From contig NZ_WJOK01000005.1 in NCBI RefSeq assembly GCF_009649785.1, forward strand, positions 62,001 through 126,000: a DNA stretch of 64,000 nt. Direction: 5' to 3'. Positions 10,639 through 19,907 of this stretch are shown here, piece by piece. Numbering within the stretch: position 1 is the first letter of the stretch; every line of letters begins with the position of its first letter. This DNA is from Agrobacterium tumefaciens. Lineage in GTDB: Bacteria > Pseudomonadota > Alphaproteobacteria > Rhizobiales > Rhizobiaceae. Both the position numbers and the translations under genes were made by a program. The notes under the pieces were generated by a model, which was not told the DNA's origin, ran no database searches, and was given only the letters and a program-made list of their open reading frames with translations.

Positions 10639-11400
10639 ATGAACCAGCAGACTTTCACCATCACCAAATTCAGTGATCTCGCCAATCCCACGCGGTTTCT
10701 GGCGCTCTCGGCACGCATTCTGCCCTGGCTTGCGGTCCTGACGGCACTGGTGCTGGCCGCCGGTCTCTATCTGTCTTTCACGACAGATGGCGACTACCAG
10801 CAGGGTTATACCGTGCGCATCATGTATGTGCATGTCCCCTCCGCCTGGCTTTCGATGATGTGTTATACGGTCATGGCGGTCTCAGCGATCGGCACGCTCG
10901 TCTGGCGTCATCCGGTTGCGGATGTCAGCCACAAGGCGGCCGCACCCATAGGCGCCGCCTTCACGCTGATTGCGCTTGTTACCGGCTCGCTCTGGGGTAA
11001 ACCCATGTGGGGAACCTGGTGGGTATGGGACGCGCGGCTGACGTCCGTCTTTGTGCTTTTTCTGATGTATCTTGGCCTGATAGCGCTCAACCGCGCCATG
11101 GACGACCCTTCCAGGGCCGCCCGTGTCAGCGCCGTGCTCATCCTCGTTGGTTTTGTGAATATTCCCATCATCAAGTTTTCAGTTGAATGGTGGAACACGC
11201 TTCACCAGCCGGCAAGCGTCATCCGCATGGGCGGCTCGGCAATCGATTCGGAGTTTCTCTGGCCGCTTCTGACCATGGCGATCGGCTTCACGCTACTGTT
11301 CTTCACGTTGCACATCGCCGCAATGCGTAACGAAATCTGGCGCCGGCGCGTGGCAGCCCAACGGCGGCTTGCCGCCCGCATGGCAAACCGGGAGGCATGA
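10639..11400 (+). CDS. ccmC: Heme handling protein CcmC
   Basis: A 253-residue membrane protein with six predicted helices. It carries the tryptophan-rich heme-binding motif in the form WGTWWVWDARLTS near residues 120-130. Conserved His residues lie in the flanking periplasmic loops (for example MYVHVPSAWLSM). CcmC binds heme and attaches it to the heme chaperone CcmE. The ATG follows 74 bases after ccmB, and ccmD begins four bases after the stop. Confidence 0.96.
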   Translation: MNQQTFTITKFSDLANPTRFLALSARILPWLAVLTALVLAAGLYLSFTTDGDYQQGYTVRIMYVHVPSAWLSMMCYTVMAVSAIGTLVWRHPVADVSHKAAAPIGAAFTLIALVTGSLWGKPMWGTWWVWDARLTSVFVLFLMYLGLIALNRAMDDPSRAARVSAVLILVGFVNIPIIKFSVEWWNTLHQPASVIRMGGSAIDSEFLWPLLTMAIGFTLLFFTLHIAAMRNEIWRRRVAAQRRLAARMANREA

Positions 11401-11404
11401 CAAC

Positions 11405-11578
11405 ATGACACACGCCTTTTATATCGGCATGTCCTATGCGGCGACCGGCCTTGTTGTCCTCTGTCTCATCGCCTGGGTCATCCTGGATGGTCAGGCGCGC
11501 AAACGGGAACTGAAAGAACTGGAAGCATCCGGCGTGCGCCGCAGGGCAAAAGCCGCTTCTGCGGGTGAAACCCGATGA
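11405..11578 (+). CDS. ccmD: Heme exporter protein CcmD
   Basis: A 57-residue protein starting MTHAFYIGMSYAATG, with one N-terminal membrane helix and a basic C-terminal tail (RKRELKELEASGVRRR). This is the standard CcmD plan. CcmD is a small subunit needed to release holo-CcmE from CcmABC. The start is four bases after ccmC, and its stop overlaps the ccmG start by four bases (ATGA). The closeness points to coupled translation. Confidence 0.9.
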   Translation: MTHAFYIGMSYAATGLVVLCLIAWVILDGQARKRELKELEASGVRRRAKAASAGETR

Positions 11579-12180
11579 CGCAGGCCAGCCAGGACCAGAA
11601 CACCAAAGCCAAAAGCACGGGGCGCACACGATATGCCCTGGCGCTTCTGCCGCTTCTGCTTTTCGGCGGTTTTGCCATTATCGCCGGCAAGATGCTCTAC
11701 GATCAGGACGTCAACGGGCTGGATATCAGCGCCATTCCATCGGCGCTCATCGGAACCAAGGCGCCCGCACTGTCGCTGCCGCCGCTGGAAGGCTCAAACC
11801 TGCCGGCCCTCAACGAGGCCGCCGTCAAGGGTAAGCTGACGCTGGTCAACGTCTTCGCCTCCTGGTGCATTCCGTGCCGTCAGGAGCATCCCATCCTTCA
11901 GGAATTGGCGAAAGACAAACGCATCACCGTCGTCGGCATCAACTATAAGGACAAACCGGACAACGCGCTTCGTTTTCTCGGCGAACTCGGCAATCCCTTT
12001 GCCGCGATAGGCGTCGACCCGAACGGCAAGGCCGCGATCGACTGGGGTGTCTATGGTATCCCTGAAAGCTATCTGGTCGGCGCCGACGGCACGATCCTCT
12101 ACAAAAAGGTCGGCCCCTTCGATGCCCGCAGCGTCGAGCGGGATTTATTGCCGGCGATCACCGCTGCGGCCGGAAAGTAG
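11575..12180 (+). CDS. ccmG: Thiol:disulfide interchange protein CcmG/DsbE
   Basis: A 201-residue membrane-anchored thioredoxin-like protein. An N-terminal helix (about residues 22-42) anchors a periplasmic domain with the redox motif WCIPC in FASWCIPCRQEHP. The cis-Pro region is YGIPESYLVG. CcmG reduces the haem-binding CxxCH of apocytochrome c. It starts within the ccmD stop and closes this ccm cluster. It converges on the diguanylate cyclase gene with only 18 bases between the stops and no clear terminator. Confidence 0.95.
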   Translation: MTQASQDQNTKAKSTGRTRYALALLPLLLFGGFAIIAGKMLYDQDVNGLDISAIPSALIGTKAPALSLPPLEGSNLPALNEAAVKGKLTLVNVFASWCIPCRQEHPILQELAKDKRITVVGINYKDKPDNALRFLGELGNPFAAIGVDPNGKAAIDWGVYGIPESYLVGADGTILYKKVGPFDARSVERDLLPAITAAAGK

Positions 12181-12198
12181 CCCGCGCGCCGAACGGTA

Positions 12199-13386
12199 TT
12201 ATACCTTGGAAATCACCCTTAGCGACGGCCCTTCGGCTGTCGCCTGCAAACCCATCCCTTCAAGCACGACCTGATTGCGGCCACCACGCTTTGCCGCATA
12301 CAGGCTGTCGTCAGCGCGTTTGATCGCATCGTGAATTGAATGATCTCCCCTCGCGACAGCTGAAACGCCGAAGCTCGCCGTGACCTTGGTGGCCACGCCA
12401 CGGCTACGCCAATCCAGCGACAGAAGGTTCAAACGCATGGCATTGGCAAGGTGACCGGCCGCGGCGGCGGTGTGGCCGGGCAGGAAAACCACGAATTCCT
12501 CGCCACCGAAACGCGCCACCAGAGCGTCGCTACGCGCGCTTTTCCTGAGAAGGTCTGAAAGGCCGATGAGAACGATATCACCGGCGGCGTGGCCATAGTC
12601 ATCGTTGATACGCTTAAAATGATCTATGTCGCACGCAATTACTGCGCCTATTGGTGTCCCGCTGCGAAAATCGGGAACGCGCCGGTCGAACCCACGGCGG
12701 TTCAGCACATCGGTCAGCGGATCGTGCTCAGCCGCTTGCAGGTGCCGGTCGACAGTCACGGAAATCTGGCTCGCGAGTACGGATAGCGCAAGGAGAAAGC
12801 CGAATATGCTCGCGGCAAGCTGCATGTAGAAAGCATAGTCGGATTCGAAGAATTCACTGAGTTCGATCATCGAACCGTTCGGCGTCATCACCAGCAACAT
12901 GCCGATGCGCACCAGCGTTTCGAGCACCACGAGTGACGCAATCGCCACCATCAGCCTGTCTGCAAGCGCCAGGGGTCGCTTCCGCACGATCCAGACCGGG
13001 ATGGCGAGCAGCAGGGCGCAGACAAGATCACCGATGACCAGCTCACGTTTCAGATCCGGTGTGACGAAGACATGGAACGAGACCAGCAAAACCGCCGCAG
13101 CCACGATCGACAGTCGCGTCGTCGTATAAAGCGGCCGTCCGAAATGGGTAAGCAGCGCATGGCCGTAGAGAAAAAAGGCAGAGAAAAACAACAGGTTCGA
13201 GACGATCGCCTGTACTTCGAAGGGCAAGCCGCCAAGCACCAGAGGTGCGGCAAAACCAAACGCCGCCGAAAGATATCCGAAACCCCAATATCGCGCCGAA
13301 GCGTGGCCGGTCCTCTGCAGGAACAGGAATACCACACCGAATGTCAGCATGATGAAGGGGAGAAGGTAGGCGAAATTATCTTGCAC
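12199..13386 (-). CDS. Membrane-bound diguanylate cyclase (GGDEF)
   Basis: A 395-residue protein with about six membrane helices in its first 200 residues, followed by a GGDEF domain. The active site is RFGGEEFVVFLPG, and the substrate motif is ACDIDHFKRINDDYGHAAGD. It should make cyclic di-GMP from two GTP. The product-inhibition RxxD motif is not intact: the four residues at that place read RSDA. The start is GTG at 13386 and the ribosome site is weak, so the start is uncertain. No EAL domain is present. The N-terminal membrane block probably senses a signal, but what it senses is not evident. Confidence 0.9.
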   Translation of the reverse strand: MQDNFAYLLPFIMLTFGVVFLFLQRTGHASARYWGFGYLSAAFGFAAPLVLGGLPFEVQAIVSNLLFFSAFFLYGHALLTHFGRPLYTTTRLSIVAAAVLLVSFHVFVTPDLKRELVIGDLVCALLLAIPVWIVRKRPLALADRLMVAIASLVVLETLVRIGMLLVMTPNGSMIELSEFFESDYAFYMQLAASIFGFLLALSVLASQISVTVDRHLQAAEHDPLTDVLNRRGFDRRVPDFRSGTPIGAVIACDIDHFKRINDDYGHAAGDIVLIGLSDLLRKSARSDALVARFGGEEFVVFLPGHTAAAAGHLANAMRLNLLSLDWRSRGVATKVTASFGVSAVARGDHSIHDAIKRADDSLYAAKRGGRNQVVLEGMGLQATAEGPSLRVISKV

Positions 13387-13507
13387 AGTGTTCTGCCGGA
13401 CGGAAAGACGAGCCTTTGAGCCCGGACACTACCGCAATGCCCTTAAGAAAACTTGCATATAACGCAGGGTTTTCGTGCCTTTCCGACGCACGTACGGGCA
13501 GATATCT

Positions 13508-14104
13508 TCACATTGGCGGGAGCGCGTTCTGCCATTGCTTGATCGCTTCGACGGGCCAGACAAGCATCACTACGTTCAGCGTCAGATTATCGCGGATCAG
13601 CCAGCCGGTGAAGATTTCAAAGAAGATGGCGATCACAACCGTCAGCCACACCGGCACGCGGGCGGCGAAGAGGAAACCCAGCGCCATGAAAACGGTGTCC
13701 ATAGCGGAGTTCAGGATGCTGTCGCCGGTATAACCCAGCGCCATGGTCGCCGTGCGGTAACGATCGATAATGAGCGGCGAGTTTTCGAGAATTTCCCACG
13801 CTGCCTCTATCAAAACCGCAAAAGAAAGCCGCATGGAAAGGGGTTTCTTGCGAAACAGCAGCCAGGCGAGCCCGTAAAACAGGAAGCCGTGGATAATGTG
13901 TGAGGGCGTGTACCAGTCGGCAAGATGCTGGGAATTGCCCGGCGTGTTCACACCGGGTTCGAACAGCTTCACATAACCGCATTCGCAAATGGGAATGCGG
14001 CCCATGGCATAGAGGATGACGATCTGCAGGAGAAGAAGTCCGGCGGCGACACCGAACCATTTGAACGAGCGCGGACGGGAAGCCGGCATCTCTGCAACTG
14101 TCAT
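13508..14104 (-). CDS. DUF2585 (UPF0314) membrane protein
   Basis: A 198-residue integral membrane protein. I chose the ATG at 14104 ([13 protein letters not shown]) because it overlaps the stop of the upstream gene by four bases (ATGA). Recognisable family stretches are [29 protein letters not shown] and [15 protein letters not shown], with four to five membrane helices. The family is alphaproteobacterial and uncharacterised. It is the last gene of the dapF-mtaB-ftsY-yciB operon. Confidence 0.85.
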   Translation of the reverse strand: MTVAEMPASRPRSFKWFGVAAGLLLLQIVILYAMGRIPICECGYVKLFEPGVNTPGNSQHLADWYTPSHIIHGFLFYGLAWLLFRKKPLSMRLSFAVLIEAAWEILENSPLIIDRYRTATMALGYTGDSILNSAMDTVFMALGFLFAARVPVWLTVVIAIFFEIFTGWLIRDNLTLNVVMLVWPVEAIKQWQNALPPM

Positions 14105-14751
14105 TTTTCGTCCTTGTTCAGCGGTTCGAGCGAATGACGCATGACGAGCGGCATTTGCGCCATGGTGAAGATGATCGTGATCGGCATCGTGCCCCACACC
14201 TTGAACGCAACCCATGCGTCGGTTGAGAACATGCGCCAGACCACCTCGTTCAGCACGGCGAGAAAGAGGAAGAACACGCCCCAGCGCAGCGTCAGCTTGC
14301 GCCAGCCCTCATCGTTCAGCCTGAAGGCCGAATTGAAGACATAGCCAAGCAGCGACTGGCCGAAAAACAGGCCGCCCAGCAGAATGACGCCGAACAGCGC
14401 ATTGACGATGGTTGGCTTCATCTTGATGAAGGTATCGTTCTGCAGCCACAGCGTCAGCGCACCGAACACGAGAACCACGATGCCTGATATCAGCGGCATG
14501 ATCGGCAGCTTGCGTGTCAGCATCCATGAGACGGAAAGCGCAATTGCGGTTGCGATCATGAACAGGCCGGTGGCGATGAAGATCGGCCCGCCGAACTCCG
14601 TCAGTACCGGAAAAGTGGAGGCCAGCCATTCGCCGCGGGAATTGGCGAAAAAGAACACCATAAGCGGGCCAAGCTCGAGCACGAATTTCAGGAGCGGGCT
14701 GATTTCCGCCACCATCTTTTCGCTTTCCTTGGAATTGCTTTCAATATCCAT
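14101..14751 (-). CDS. yciB: Inner membrane septation protein A (YciB/IspZ family)
   Basis: A 216-residue membrane protein with five or six helices. Family landmarks are [17 protein letters not shown] near the N-terminus and the [20 protein letters not shown] loop. YciB proteins link cell envelope synthesis and division and affect septation in enteric bacteria and Shigella. I prefer the ATG at 14751 because GGGAG lies seven bases upstream, inside the end of ftsY. A TTG two codons earlier overlaps the ftsY stop and is the alternative. Either way translation is coupled to ftsY. Confidence 0.9.
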   Translation of the reverse strand: MDIESNSKESEKMVAEISPLLKFVLELGPLMVFFFANSRGEWLASTFPVLTEFGGPIFIATGLFMIATAIALSVSWMLTRKLPIMPLISGIVVLVFGALTLWLQNDTFIKMKPTIVNALFGVILLGGLFFGQSLLGYVFNSAFRLNDEGWRKLTLRWGVFFLFLAVLNEVVWRMFSTDAWVAFKVWGTMPITIIFTMAQMPLVMRHSLEPLNKDEK

Positions 14752-14753
14752 AC

Positions 14754-16184
14754 TCAAACTCCCGCAATGGCTTTGGCGAAATCTTCCGCCTCGAAGGGCT
14801 CCAGATCGTCCACGCCTTCACCCACACCAATGAAATACACCGGCAGCTTGTGTTTGGCGGCAATGGCCACGAGGATACCGCCCCGCGCCGTGCCATCCAA
14901 TTTTGTCATAATCAGGCCCGAAACACCCGCAACATTGCGGAATATCTCCACCTGGTTCAAGGCGTTCTGCCCGGTCGTGGCGTCCAGTGTCTGAAGCACG
15001 GTATGCGGCGCATCGGGATCGAGCTTGCCGAGCACGCGCACGATCTTTTCCAGCTCCGCCATCAGCTCCGTCTTGTTCTGCAAACGGCCGGCAGTATCAA
15101 TGATGAGCACATCGCTTTTTTGCGCACGCGCCTGCTCATAGGCGTCGTAAGCGAGACCCGAGGCATCCGCACCGAGCTTGGTGCCGATGAATTGCGAGCC
15201 GGTGCGATCCGCCCAGATCTTGAGCTGCTCGATTGCCGCCGCACGGAACGTATCGCCGGCCGCGAGCATGACCTTGAGGCCAGAGCCCGAGAGCTTGGAG
15301 GCGAGCTTGCCGATGGTCGTGGTTTTGCCGGTGCCGTTCACGCCGACGACGAGAATGACATGCGGCTTGTGTGAAAGATCGAGTTCCAGCGGCTTGGCGA
15401 CAGGTTTCAGGACCTTGGTGATCTCACCTGCCATGATGCGCGCCACGTCCTCGCCGCTGACATCCTTGCCGTAACGTTCCGAAGACAGGGCGCCGGTGAT
15501 GCGCATGGCGGTCTCGACACCCAGATCCGACTGGATGAGAAGGTCTTCCAGTTCGTCGAGCGTATCCTCATCCAGCTTGCGCTTGGTGAACAGCGCCGAA
15601 ATCTGGGTGGTAAGTTGCGAGGAGGTGCGCGCAAGCCCGGCCCGCAGGCGCTGGAACCAGCTGAGCTTCGGCTGCGGCGCTTCGGCGACAGGCTCTTCGC
15701 GCTCGCTTGCCGCCGCAAAACCTTTCGGCAAGATCGGCGAAACGGCAGAGGGCTCAACGGCACCGGCAGCCTCCGCCTCATCGAGCAGCGCATCCATCGC
15801 ATCTGCATCGAGCACGGCATCGGCAGCTTCGGGCAAAACCTCGGCCTGTTCTTCGGCGGCGGCTTCGGCCTGCAACAGCGACAGCGGAACAACGCCGATG
15901 TCTCCGGCCTGCTCGGCACCGGGCAGAAGTGGCGCGTCCTCTTCCTCCTGGTCATCGGAAAGGGCCGCATCGGCATCCGGAGCGGGCCCACCGGCCGTCT
16001 CGATCTCGAGTTCGGAAACAGGGTCTTTTTCGACAATGGGATGCGCTTCGGCTTCGCTCAGCGCCTCATCGAAAGAGACATTTTCTCTGGCGCGTTCAAG
16101 CGCGGAATCCTCTTGCGGCTTGCCGTCAGTCCCGGCCTTGTCCTTGCCGAAAGAAAAGACTTTTTTGATGAAGCCGAGGGCCAT
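14754..16184 (-). CDS. ftsY: Signal recognition particle receptor FtsY
   Basis: A 476-residue GTPase that docks the ribosome-SRP complex at the membrane. The first 165 residues are a long acidic Ala/Glu/Asp-rich A domain. The N and G domains follow with G1 [15 protein letters not shown], the [11 protein letters not shown] loop, G3 DTAGRLQNK and G4 [10 protein letters not shown]. The basic start [16 protein letters not shown] suits membrane contact. Its partner gene ffh lies about 4 kb away on the other strand. The gene sits in the dapF-mtaB-ftsY-yciB-DUF2585 operon, 30 bases after mtaB. Confidence 0.97.
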   Translation of the reverse strand: MALGFIKKVFSFGKDKAGTDGKPQEDSALERARENVSFDEALSEAEAHPIVEKDPVSELEIETAGGPAPDADAALSDDQEEEDAPLLPGAEQAGDIGVVPLSLLQAEAAAEEQAEVLPEAADAVLDADAMDALLDEAEAAGAVEPSAVSPILPKGFAAASEREEPVAEAPQPKLSWFQRLRAGLARTSSQLTTQISALFTKRKLDEDTLDELEDLLIQSDLGVETAMRITGALSSERYGKDVSGEDVARIMAGEITKVLKPVAKPLELDLSHKPHVILVVGVNGTGKTTTIGKLASKLSGSGLKVMLAAGDTFRAAAIEQLKIWADRTGSQFIGTKLGADASGLAYDAYEQARAQKSDVLIIDTAGRLQNKTELMAELEKIVRVLGKLDPDAPHTVLQTLDATTGQNALNQVEIFRNVAGVSGLIMTKLDGTARGGILVAIAAKHKLPVYFIGVGEGVDDLEPFEAEDFAKAIAGV

Positions 16185-16214
16185 GGTCGTTCCCGTGTCT
16201 TTTCCTGTGCCGCT

Positions 16215-17489
16215 TCAGGCCGCGTCCGCTGCGAGAAGCTTCATGTTCAGATGTTTGCCGTTGTGGCCGGTAATCTCAACCTGCGCAAGAGTGCGCGTGA
16301 GAAGATCGGGCGCCGCCACCAGCGTGAAATTGTCGGTATGCGCAAAACCGGTGTTTTCAACGAGGATCGTTTGCGTCGAACCAACCATATTTTGCAGATG
16401 CACGAGCCTGAGTGCCTCGCCACGTTCGCGAAGCCTCGCCGCCCGCTCCTTCACCAGCGCACGGTCGAGCTGCGGCATACGCGCCGCCGGCGTGCCGGAA
16501 CGCGGGCTGTAGGGAAATACGTGCAGGCTGGAAATGCCGCATTCTTCCGCAAGCGTCGCGGCGTTTTCGAACATCTCTTCGTTCTCGGTCGGAAAACCTG
16601 CGATCATATCAGCACCGAATGCGATATCCGGCCGGAGCGACCGCACCTCGTGACAGAAACGGATGGCATCGGCCCGCAAATGACGGCGTTTCATGCGTTT
16701 CAGGATCATGTCGTCGCCATGCTGGAGGGACAGGTGAAGATGCGGCATGAAACGCGCCTCACCGGCAATCAGATCCATCAGATGGTGGTCGGCCTCGATG
16801 CTGTCGATCGAGGATAGCCGAAGTCTCAAGATTTCCGGCACCTGCTTCAGCAATGTTTTGGCAAGAAGCCCTAGCGAAGGTTCGCCCGGCAGGTCGGCAC
16901 CGTAGCTGGTAGCATCCACCCCGGTCAGGACGATTTCGCAATAGCCGCTTTCCACCAGCCTGCGCGCCTGCTCGACCACAGCGCCCATCGGCACGGAGCG
17001 GGAATTGCCCCGCCCATAGGGAATGATGCAGAAGGTACAGCGATGGTCGCAGCCGTTCTGCACCTGAATGAAGGCACGGACATGCCCGTCAATGTGCTTG
17101 ACCATCTGCGGCGCCGTCGCCTTGATGCTCATGATGTCGTTGACGCGCAGCTTTTCTTCCGCCGAAACGCCGAAATCCGGCAGTGCGCGATAGGAGGCGC
17201 TTTTCAGCTTTTCCTCATTGCCCAGCACCGCATCCACTTCGGGCATCTCGGCAAAGATCTGTTTTTCAGTCTGGGCAGCACAGCCGGTCACGATGATGCG
17301 CGCATGCGGATTGTCGCGCCTTGCCCGACGGATGGCCTGGCGCGCCTGGCGCACCGCCTCGCCCGTCACCGCGCAGGTATTGACCAAGACGGCATTGTTG
17401 AGCCCGGCCTTTTCGGCCTCCCCCCGCATCACTTCCGATTCATAGGTATTGAGACGGCAGCCGAAGGTTATGACCTCGACGCCGCTCAT
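16215..17489 (-). CDS. mtaB: tRNA N6-threonylcarbamoyladenosine methylthiotransferase MtaB
   Basis: A 424-residue radical-SAM enzyme that adds a methylthio group to t6A37 in ANN-decoding tRNAs. The N-terminal methylthiotransferase domain supplies cluster cysteines in [23 protein letters not shown] and VTGCAAQ. The radical-SAM motif is [15 protein letters not shown]. The C-terminal segment is TRAM-like. The ATG overlaps the dapF stop by four bases. The spacing of the first Cys and the R after it (GCRLN) favours MtaB over MiaB or RimO. Confidence 0.93.
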   Translation of the reverse strand: MSGVEVITFGCRLNTYESEVMRGEAEKAGLNNAVLVNTCAVTGEAVRQARQAIRRARRDNPHARIIVTGCAAQTEKQIFAEMPEVDAVLGNEEKLKSASYRALPDFGVSAEEKLRVNDIMSIKATAPQMVKHIDGHVRAFIQVQNGCDHRCTFCIIPYGRGNSRSVPMGAVVEQARRLVESGYCEIVLTGVDATSYGADLPGEPSLGLLAKTLLKQVPEILRLRLSSIDSIEADHHLMDLIAGEARFMPHLHLSLQHGDDMILKRMKRRHLRADAIRFCHEVRSLRPDIAFGADMIAGFPTENEEMFENAATLAEECGISSLHVFPYSPRSGTPAARMPQLDRALVKERAARLRERGEALRLVHLQNMVGSTQTILVENTGFAHTDNFTLVAAPDLLTRTLAQVEITGHNGKHLNMKLLAADAA

Positions 17490-18388
17490 ATGGCCCCCTG
17501 CTCAGCCACGGCATCGCGCGACCAGGTGCCGTTGATGGGATCGACCATGCCGGACCATTCCCATTCGGCCGGCCCCGTCATGATGACGTGGTTGTCCTCG
17601 CGCCATTCAATTGTCAGCGGCACACGCACGGGGCTGGAGGCGACATCGATGGTGACTTTCCTGCCCGTGCGGCCGGTGCGCGCAGCGGAAACGGCAGCGG
17701 CACATGCGGCAGAACCGCAGGCGAGCGTCAGCCCGGCGCCGCGCTCCCAGGTGCGGGTGCGAAGCGCACTGTCGGAAATAACCTGCGCCAGGGTGATATT
17801 GGCCTTTTCAGGGAACATCGGGTGGTTTTCCAGAAGCGGGCCGAAGCGCTCCAGATCGAACTCCATCGGATCGCGATCCACCCAGAAAATGGCGTGCGGG
17901 TTTCCCATGGACATGACGGCGGGCGAATGCAGGATTGGCGCGTCGATCGGCCCGATCTGCAACTCGATGCGGCTCGTATCGTGGAACTCTTCAGAAAGCG
18001 GAATGTCGCTCCAGCGAAAACGCGGCAGGCCCATATCAACGGAAATCATGCCGTCTTCATGCTCAACGGCGTTCAGGATGCCCGCCACCGTCTGGAAGGT
18101 GAAGGTGGTCTTGCCGGTTTCAGAGGACAGCGCCTGCACCACGCAGCGCGTGCCGTTGCCGCAGGCCTGCGCCTTCGTGCCGTCGCAATTAAGGATATCG
18201 ATGAATGCATCGGTGCCGCCGACACGCGGATCGTGGATCGCCATGATCTGATCGAACTGCGTGGCGGGATCGGCATTGAGCGCGATGGCCGCCGAAGGCG
18301 TCACCATATCCCTGCGGCCGCGCATGTCGACAACGAGGATCTTGTTGCCAAGCCCGTTCATCTTCGCAAATTCGACCGTATCCGCCAT
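17486..18388 (-). CDS. dapF: Diaminopimelate epimerase
   Basis: A 300-residue enzyme converting LL- to meso-diaminopimelate for lysine and peptidoglycan. The two active cysteines are visible: Cys76 in QACGNGTRC and the second in LACGSAACA. The substrate motif [13 protein letters not shown] is at the N-terminus. I chose the ATG at 18388 ([10 protein letters not shown]); an upstream in-frame start at 18496 would add an untypical 36-residue tail. It is the promoter-proximal gene of the minus-strand operon that continues into mtaB and ftsY. Confidence 0.96.
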   Translation of the reverse strand: MADTVEFAKMNGLGNKILVVDMRGRRDMVTPSAAIALNADPATQFDQIMAIHDPRVGGTDAFIDILNCDGTKAQACGNGTRCVVQALSSETGKTTFTFQTVAGILNAVEHEDGMISVDMGLPRFRWSDIPLSEEFHDTSRIELQIGPIDAPILHSPAVMSMGNPHAIFWVDRDPMEFDLERFGPLLENHPMFPEKANITLAQVISDSALRTRTWERGAGLTLACGSAACAAAVSAARTGRTGRKVTIDVASSPVRVPLTIEWREDNHVIMTGPAEWEWSGMVDPINGTWSRDAVAEQGAI

Positions 18389-18509
18389 CGTACTGAACCT
18401 GAAAACCACCTGAAACCGGAATAAAGACGGGCTTTGCCCGCACTTTCGCTCTATATGGCGGAAAGGACGGCAAATTACCAGACTGTTGCGGCGCAAACCG
18501 CTGAGCCGC

Positions 18510-18635
18510 TCAGGCGGAAGGTACGTCGAAGACTTCGCCGGGCCGCATGGGCTGGAAGCGGCTCTCGTCTATCCCCTGCTCAGCAAGCGCTGCCTTCAGC
18601 GCGACAAGAGGAGCTTCGACCGCTTCATCGGTTAG
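18510..18635 (-). pseudogene. Orphaned C-terminal tail of the MBL-fold gene, past its stop
   Basis: Directly after the TAA that ends the MBL-fold gene (18636-18638), the same frame stays open for 41 codons and then ends with TGA at 18510-18512. The predicted tail starts LTDEAVEAPLVALKAAL and ends [15 protein letters not shown]. It has protein-like composition, matching helix-forming stretches, and the GC-rich third positions of its neighbours. The simplest reading is a CAA (Gln) to TAA change. The tail has no plausible start of its own. Confidence 0.65.
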
Positions 18636-19580
18636 TTACACAGTGCCCCAATGGTGGCCGCAGACATGTGCCGCACCGCAGATCTTCATGCCTTCCACGG
18701 CTTCCGCAGGGTTCTGGTGCTGGCCCTTCATGAACCAGCGCGGCTCATAGGCGCCGAAAGGCAGGTTGGCGAGACGGAACTCACCGTGTTTCTTGCGCGC
18801 GGCGTGATAATTGAGGCCGTCGTGGAAGCCGGTATCGCCGATATGATAAATCTTGCCATAAGGCGTTTCGATGACGAAGGCAGCCCACAGCGCCATGCGC
18901 CGGTCGTTCAGCCCACGCGCCGACCAATGGTGGCACGGCTCGAAATGAATTTTGACCGAACCAATCTCAAGGACATCGCCCCAGTCCCCCACCTTGATGC
19001 GCGCTGCCTCGACGCCGGTGCGGATGATGGCGTCATTGCCAAGCGGCGTGATGAAAAGCGGCTTGTGCGCGACATGCAGGCGCTTCAGCGTTTCCATATC
19101 CAGATGGTCGTAGTGATTATGCGTCACCAGCACCAGATCGATAGGCGGCAAATCCTCAAAACGGATGCCCGGCGGGTTGACGCGTTTGGGACCGGCGAAG
19201 CTGAACGGGCTGGTACGCTGCGACCACACCGGATCGATGAGAATATTCAGCCCTGCCGTCTGGATAAGAAAGGAGGCGTGACCGACGAAGGTGACGCGAA
19301 TGTCCTTGCCGTCGATGCGGGGTTCCGGCTTTGCGAACGGAAACGGGCTGGGATAGTTTTCCGGCCACGTGGCGCGCTCGCCGTTGAAGCGCCATTTCAG
19401 GAGGCCCATGAAATTGCCGGGCGGCGAGCCGCCGGGATTGAAGAAACGCACCCCGTCGAAATGATCGGAGACCGGCCCACTATAATAGGCGCTGGCGTTA
19501 GAGCGGCGCGCAAACAGGCCGCCGCCCGCAAGAGCAAGCAGACCAAGTGCGGAAAAACGAAAGAAGTTTCGACGTTTCAT
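18636..19580 (-). CDS. MBL-fold metallo-hydrolase, RomA/UlaG-like, probably truncated
   Basis: A 314-residue metallo-beta-lactamase-fold protein. It starts MKRRNFFRFSALGL, a twin-arginine-like export signal or anchor. The zinc motif THNHYDHLD is intact near the middle, and further ligands lie in FEPCHHWSARG and HIGDTGFHDG. These features resemble the UlaG/RomA and NAPE-PLD-like group of hydrolases. The frame ends at TAA right after CGHHWGTV but continues as good coding sequence for 41 more codons, so the C-terminus appears lost by a nonsense mutation. Activity may persist, because all visible metal ligands precede the stop. It is divergent from ffh. An in-frame start at 19658 is less likely. 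Confidence 0.85.
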   Translation of the reverse strand: MKRRNFFRFSALGLLALAGGGLFARRSNASAYYSGPVSDHFDGVRFFNPGGSPPGNFMGLLKWRFNGERATWPENYPSPFPFAKPEPRIDGKDIRVTFVGHASFLIQTAGLNILIDPVWSQRTSPFSFAGPKRVNPPGIRFEDLPPIDLVLVTHNHYDHLDMETLKRLHVAHKPLFITPLGNDAIIRTGVEAARIKVGDWGDVLEIGSVKIHFEPCHHWSARGLNDRRMALWAAFVIETPYGKIYHIGDTGFHDGLNYHAARKKHGEFRLANLPFGAYEPRWFMKGQHQNPAEAVEGMKICGAAHVCGHHWGTV

Positions 19581-19690
19581 GGGAAAGGTATAAGAAGCCA
19601 GGCGACGCCGTTCAAGCACCGCCATCGCAGCTTTCGTCTGATCACGTAAAGATGACAAGGCATGCTTTGCCGCATGAAAACCGGCACTGT

Positions 19691-19836
19691 CTTGACTTTC
19701 ACGGCACTTTCCTGTTTATCGCGGCCAATCAGCTGGCAGTTTCATGACTCCAAGCCGCCGACCGGGACCCGCAAAGGTATAAAGAGATCCCGGAGGTCAA
19801 CACCCGACAGCGCGATGCGCCCTCGGGTGCTTTTTG
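19691..19836 (+). ncRNA. Possible structured leader or small RNA before ffh
   Basis: CTTGAC at 19691-19696 is followed after 17 bases by GTTTAT (19714-19719), a fair rhizobial promoter predicting a start near 19726. Downstream, CCGGGA/TCCCGG (19762-19767 with 19788-19793) and CACCCGA/TCGGGTG (19801-19807 with 19823-19829) can pair. The second stem is followed by CTTTTT, as in a terminator. The result would be an RNA of about 110 bases ending 70 bases before ffh. I recall an RNA family named for ffh in rhizobia but cannot verify a match. It may be a free small RNA or an attenuated leader. Confidence 0.5.
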
Positions 19837-19907
19837 GCTTTGCGTCTTGTTTTTGGCAGCGAAAGCACCGACGTTTCGGAGATCCCGGAACGAAGAAGGA
19901 AGAAACG

